Shown here piece after piece: positions 61,829 to 64,000 of a stretch of 64,000 bases of DNA. The position numbers and the translations under genes are program-made. The number at the start of each line of letters is the position of its first letter. The stretch's first letter is position 1. Source of the stretch: Pezizomycotina sp. ARF18 (lineage: Eukaryota; Ascomycota); assembly GCA_002224055.1 (NCBI GenBank), contig AZLU01000094.1:86720-150719 (forward strand), in the 5' to 3' direction. The notes under the pieces are model-generated. The model did not search any database. It was not told the DNA's origin and saw only the letters and a list, made by a program, of their open reading frames with translations.

Positions 61829-63605
61829 GAATAAACCCTTGTACGCTCTTGCCTCGTATCTACTTTCGGATTTTTCCTCCTTCCAGGTAGTTGCTCGTGA
61901 TTATTCAAATCAGAGAAGAAAGGACGAATAGAAAGAGGGCGAGGGAAACAAATATATATAACACAGGAAAAGAAAGAGAGAGAGAGAGAAGTGGGCGGCA
62001 GCGTGTGCCTTGGGCGTTTGTGATGTGTTTGTGTTTCTTGTAGGAGGCTGGAAAGGGAACGGCCGCCGTATATAAAAAAGATAACGACAGGAACCCTCCT
62101 TTACTTATTCTCTTCCGTTTTTGAGCCGGAGAAGAAAAAAAAATGTAAGTTTAATGGCCTAAGCGCAAAACTCTACGAAAAAGTTCCATAATCTGTATTA
62201 TACTGGTAGTATTGCGCGTGCGAAGGATGAACAGTAACAGGGAGAAAAAAAAAAAAAAAAAAAAAAAAGAAGAGAATAATAAATATTACTGCAAAGGAAA
62301 CGATCCCAGTTCTCGTGACCCTTTTCCCTGCAAAAAAAGAGGACGAAGGGTACATACGTATTCTTTCTGATTTTGTGCTGCTTCGTTGACGTTCGTGCAT
62401 ACATTAATATACCTAGAGGTTTCCTTTGCAGCGAAACTGAACCTAGGAGGATATACGCAGCTTGGGACGAAGGGAGCGTCTCTGACCCCCAGGTGACGAA
62501 TGTTCGAAGGGACACAAATGTCTTTTTTTTTTTTTTTTTTGACGCTCGCTTCTCTCGTTCTGTCGCAGAAATATATATCTATATATTATTTAAAGTGATA
62601 TCGACATAACAACAGTACAACATAATAACAACAACGAAATTAGTTTCCGTAACACCATACCTAATTTCTCTTGTGATATATTATTTTGCCTGACGGTTCG
62701 CCGCCGACATAAGGCGCTTGAGAAGGGATGGCGACAAGATTACTTCCGGTTAAAAATCTCAAATTCTCTCTAGCTTGAGCTTCTAAATAAAGAATTAAAA
62801 GGGAAAAAAGCGGTAACTTGATTCGAAGGCGCGAAAGGAGAAGGAAGAAAGAGCAAAATTATATCGTATGAGGAGGGGAGGTTTAGGGAAATAATACGAC
62901 AGAAGGTCGTCAGTAGCGATTATTGATTGAGATATTTTCCCAAGAGAAGGATCGCGAGGAAGAAAGATAGGAAAGTGTAACAGTAAGGGTTAGGAAAAAA
63001 CAAAAGTATATATAAATCCAATTACTGTCACAAAAAAAATTTTTTTCAATAAAAATAAAATAAAATAAAAAAAAATTAATAATAATAATAAATAATAATA
63101 AATATTAATGTTATACTGATAGTTGGAAGAGGGAAAGAGAAGGGGCCGTCTCGTTCACCTACCGTAGTGGCAGCAGGATTTCTTTTCTTCATAATACTTT
63201 CTGCTTTTTTTTTTTCCCGGGCACACACGCTGGCAGGTGCATGTCATTTTATAATATACGTTGGGGAATCAATTTTTCTGTTTACCTTTTTTCCTCTTTC
63301 TTTCTTCTTTCCTTTTTCAAATTCTTGCTCGTGTAAGTTCGCAATCCTATTGGAGCGATAACGCAAGAAAGGCTTAGGAGGAGGTTCCTTTTTTTTTTTT
63401 TTTTTTTTTTTTTTAAGCCAGAAAGTGGATACCCCCACCCTTTCTCATCCTTTGTTACTCCATGCAAAGAAAGTCCTCAATCAACTACTTACCGCTAAAA
63501 CGAACGCGACAAGAAACCCGAATAATAAATGATGATAAAAAGTAAAGCAAAATAAAGAGACATCTTAAGGCTTGTTTCCATTCATCTGTGTATAGTGGCA
63601 GCGCG
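61829..63605. other. Long divergent intergenic region
   Basis: About 1.8 kb upstream of both MVP1 and the RNase P-type gene. It has (GA)n at 61976-61990, an A tract of about 25 (62244-62268), T tracts (62522-62540, 63391-63414), and AAT/AAAT-rich sequence (63050-63105). No recognised coding sequence. Confidence 0.5.
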
Positions 63606-64000
63606 ATGGGCAAAAAGCGAACAAAAGGACGGACGGTCAGCGCAGGCCCGAATCCACAGCAGAAAGCCATCTTCGCCCGCCTGAATTTCTCTTACCAGCC
63701 GATATGCACCTTACTTACGCACAGTGCACAGGCCATCTCCCTCCTCCTCTTTTCTCCAGAATCTAGACGTTATGACGAGGAAGTTACCGCTGCTGCAACC
63801 TCTATCCCAACATCTGTATCGTCCCCATCTTACGCTCAAGCTCCTTAATCGCACCACCTCGTCCAGACCCTTTTATCGACGCGCGCAAGACCGTAACCCG
63901 CCTAGACCGCTCAGTCAAAAACGCACATCTGCAAGCGGTGCAGCGCCATCCTCATACCCGGCGACTTTCTTCGTCAACTTGCGGGTTGTAAATGACAGCA
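63606..64000 (+). CDS. RNase P/MRP protein subunit, Rpr2/Snm1 (Rpp21) type, possibly cut by window end
   Basis: Probable zinc-ribbon subunit of RNase P or RNase MRP, acting in tRNA 5' or rRNA processing. From ATG 63606: MGKKRTKGRTVSAGPNPQQK, FARLNFSYQ, a helix region (ARLNFLYQ-type motif near the start), then a linker of Ser/Pro/Arg. After frameshifts, the segment KTHICKRCSAILIPGDFLRQ (about 63918-63980) matches the first half of the Cys4 zinc ribbon (CKRC). The next in-frame codon triplets reach a TGA near 63991, which may be a frameshift since the second CxxC pair expected in the family is not seen before the window ends. Rpr2 and Snm1 cannot be told apart from this much sequence. Confidence 0.65.

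Overview
The window is nuclear DNA of a filamentous ascomycete fungus (Pezizomycotina; I cannot place it more precisely). The basis is the gene content (a SAM plus RA-domain Ste50 adaptor, Cdc48, Cand1, Elg1, Mvp1, a t-UTP-like protein, a fungal HNH nuclease-domain protein, a PLAC8 protein), short introns with fungal GTAWGT/GTAAGY donors and YAG acceptors, CT-rich promoters, and very long A/T homopolymers and AT-rich microsatellites. It is not bacterial and has no operons, plasmid or phage.

Layout, left to right: NmrA-like oxidoreductase (+), RRB1/GRWD1-type WD40 ribosome-assembly factor (+), an unrecognised small gene (-), polyQ PLAC8 protein (-), CDC48 (-), CAND1 (-), a mitochondrial-presequence protein with a very acidic tail (+), STE50 (+), PTC1-type PP2C phosphatase (+), UTP8-like nucleolar protein (-), a small putative membrane protein (+), ELG1/ATAD5 PCNA unloader (+), a Pro-rich membrane protein (-), an HNH nuclease-domain gene (+), eIF2B-delta GCD2 (+), an Ala/Glu-rich coiled-coil protein (-), a BTB/POZ protein (+), mitochondrial bS6 (-), glycine cleavage H protein GCV3 (+), sorting nexin MVP1 (-), and an RNase P/MRP subunit cut by the window end (+). 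These are mostly unlinked housekeeping genes in mixed orientation. The only thematic grouping is two adjacent divergent mitochondrial genes (bS6m and GCV3). Several intergenic stretches exceed 1 kb and hold microsatellites.

Nearly every long gene is broken by several one- or two-base frameshifts, typically at homopolymers, although the translated fragments are highly conserved and include essential genes. A 183-bp tandem duplication whose copies differ only by homopolymer indels, with no substitution, supports the view that these breaks are mainly sequencing/assembly indels and not pseudogenes. GCV3 is the clearest intact gene: all three exons read cleanly. Gene spans below therefore run from inferred true start to inferred true stop across frameshifts.

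The accessory-looking part is about 42.5-48.1 kb: a 20-bp minisatellite, a MITE-like element with long degenerate terminal inverted repeats, an HNH nuclease-domain gene containing a perfect 17-bp-arm palindrome, and a second related repeat copy in the same orientation on the far side of that gene. I find no convincing undescribed multi-gene system. The repeat-bracketed HNH gene is the most worthwhile lead.
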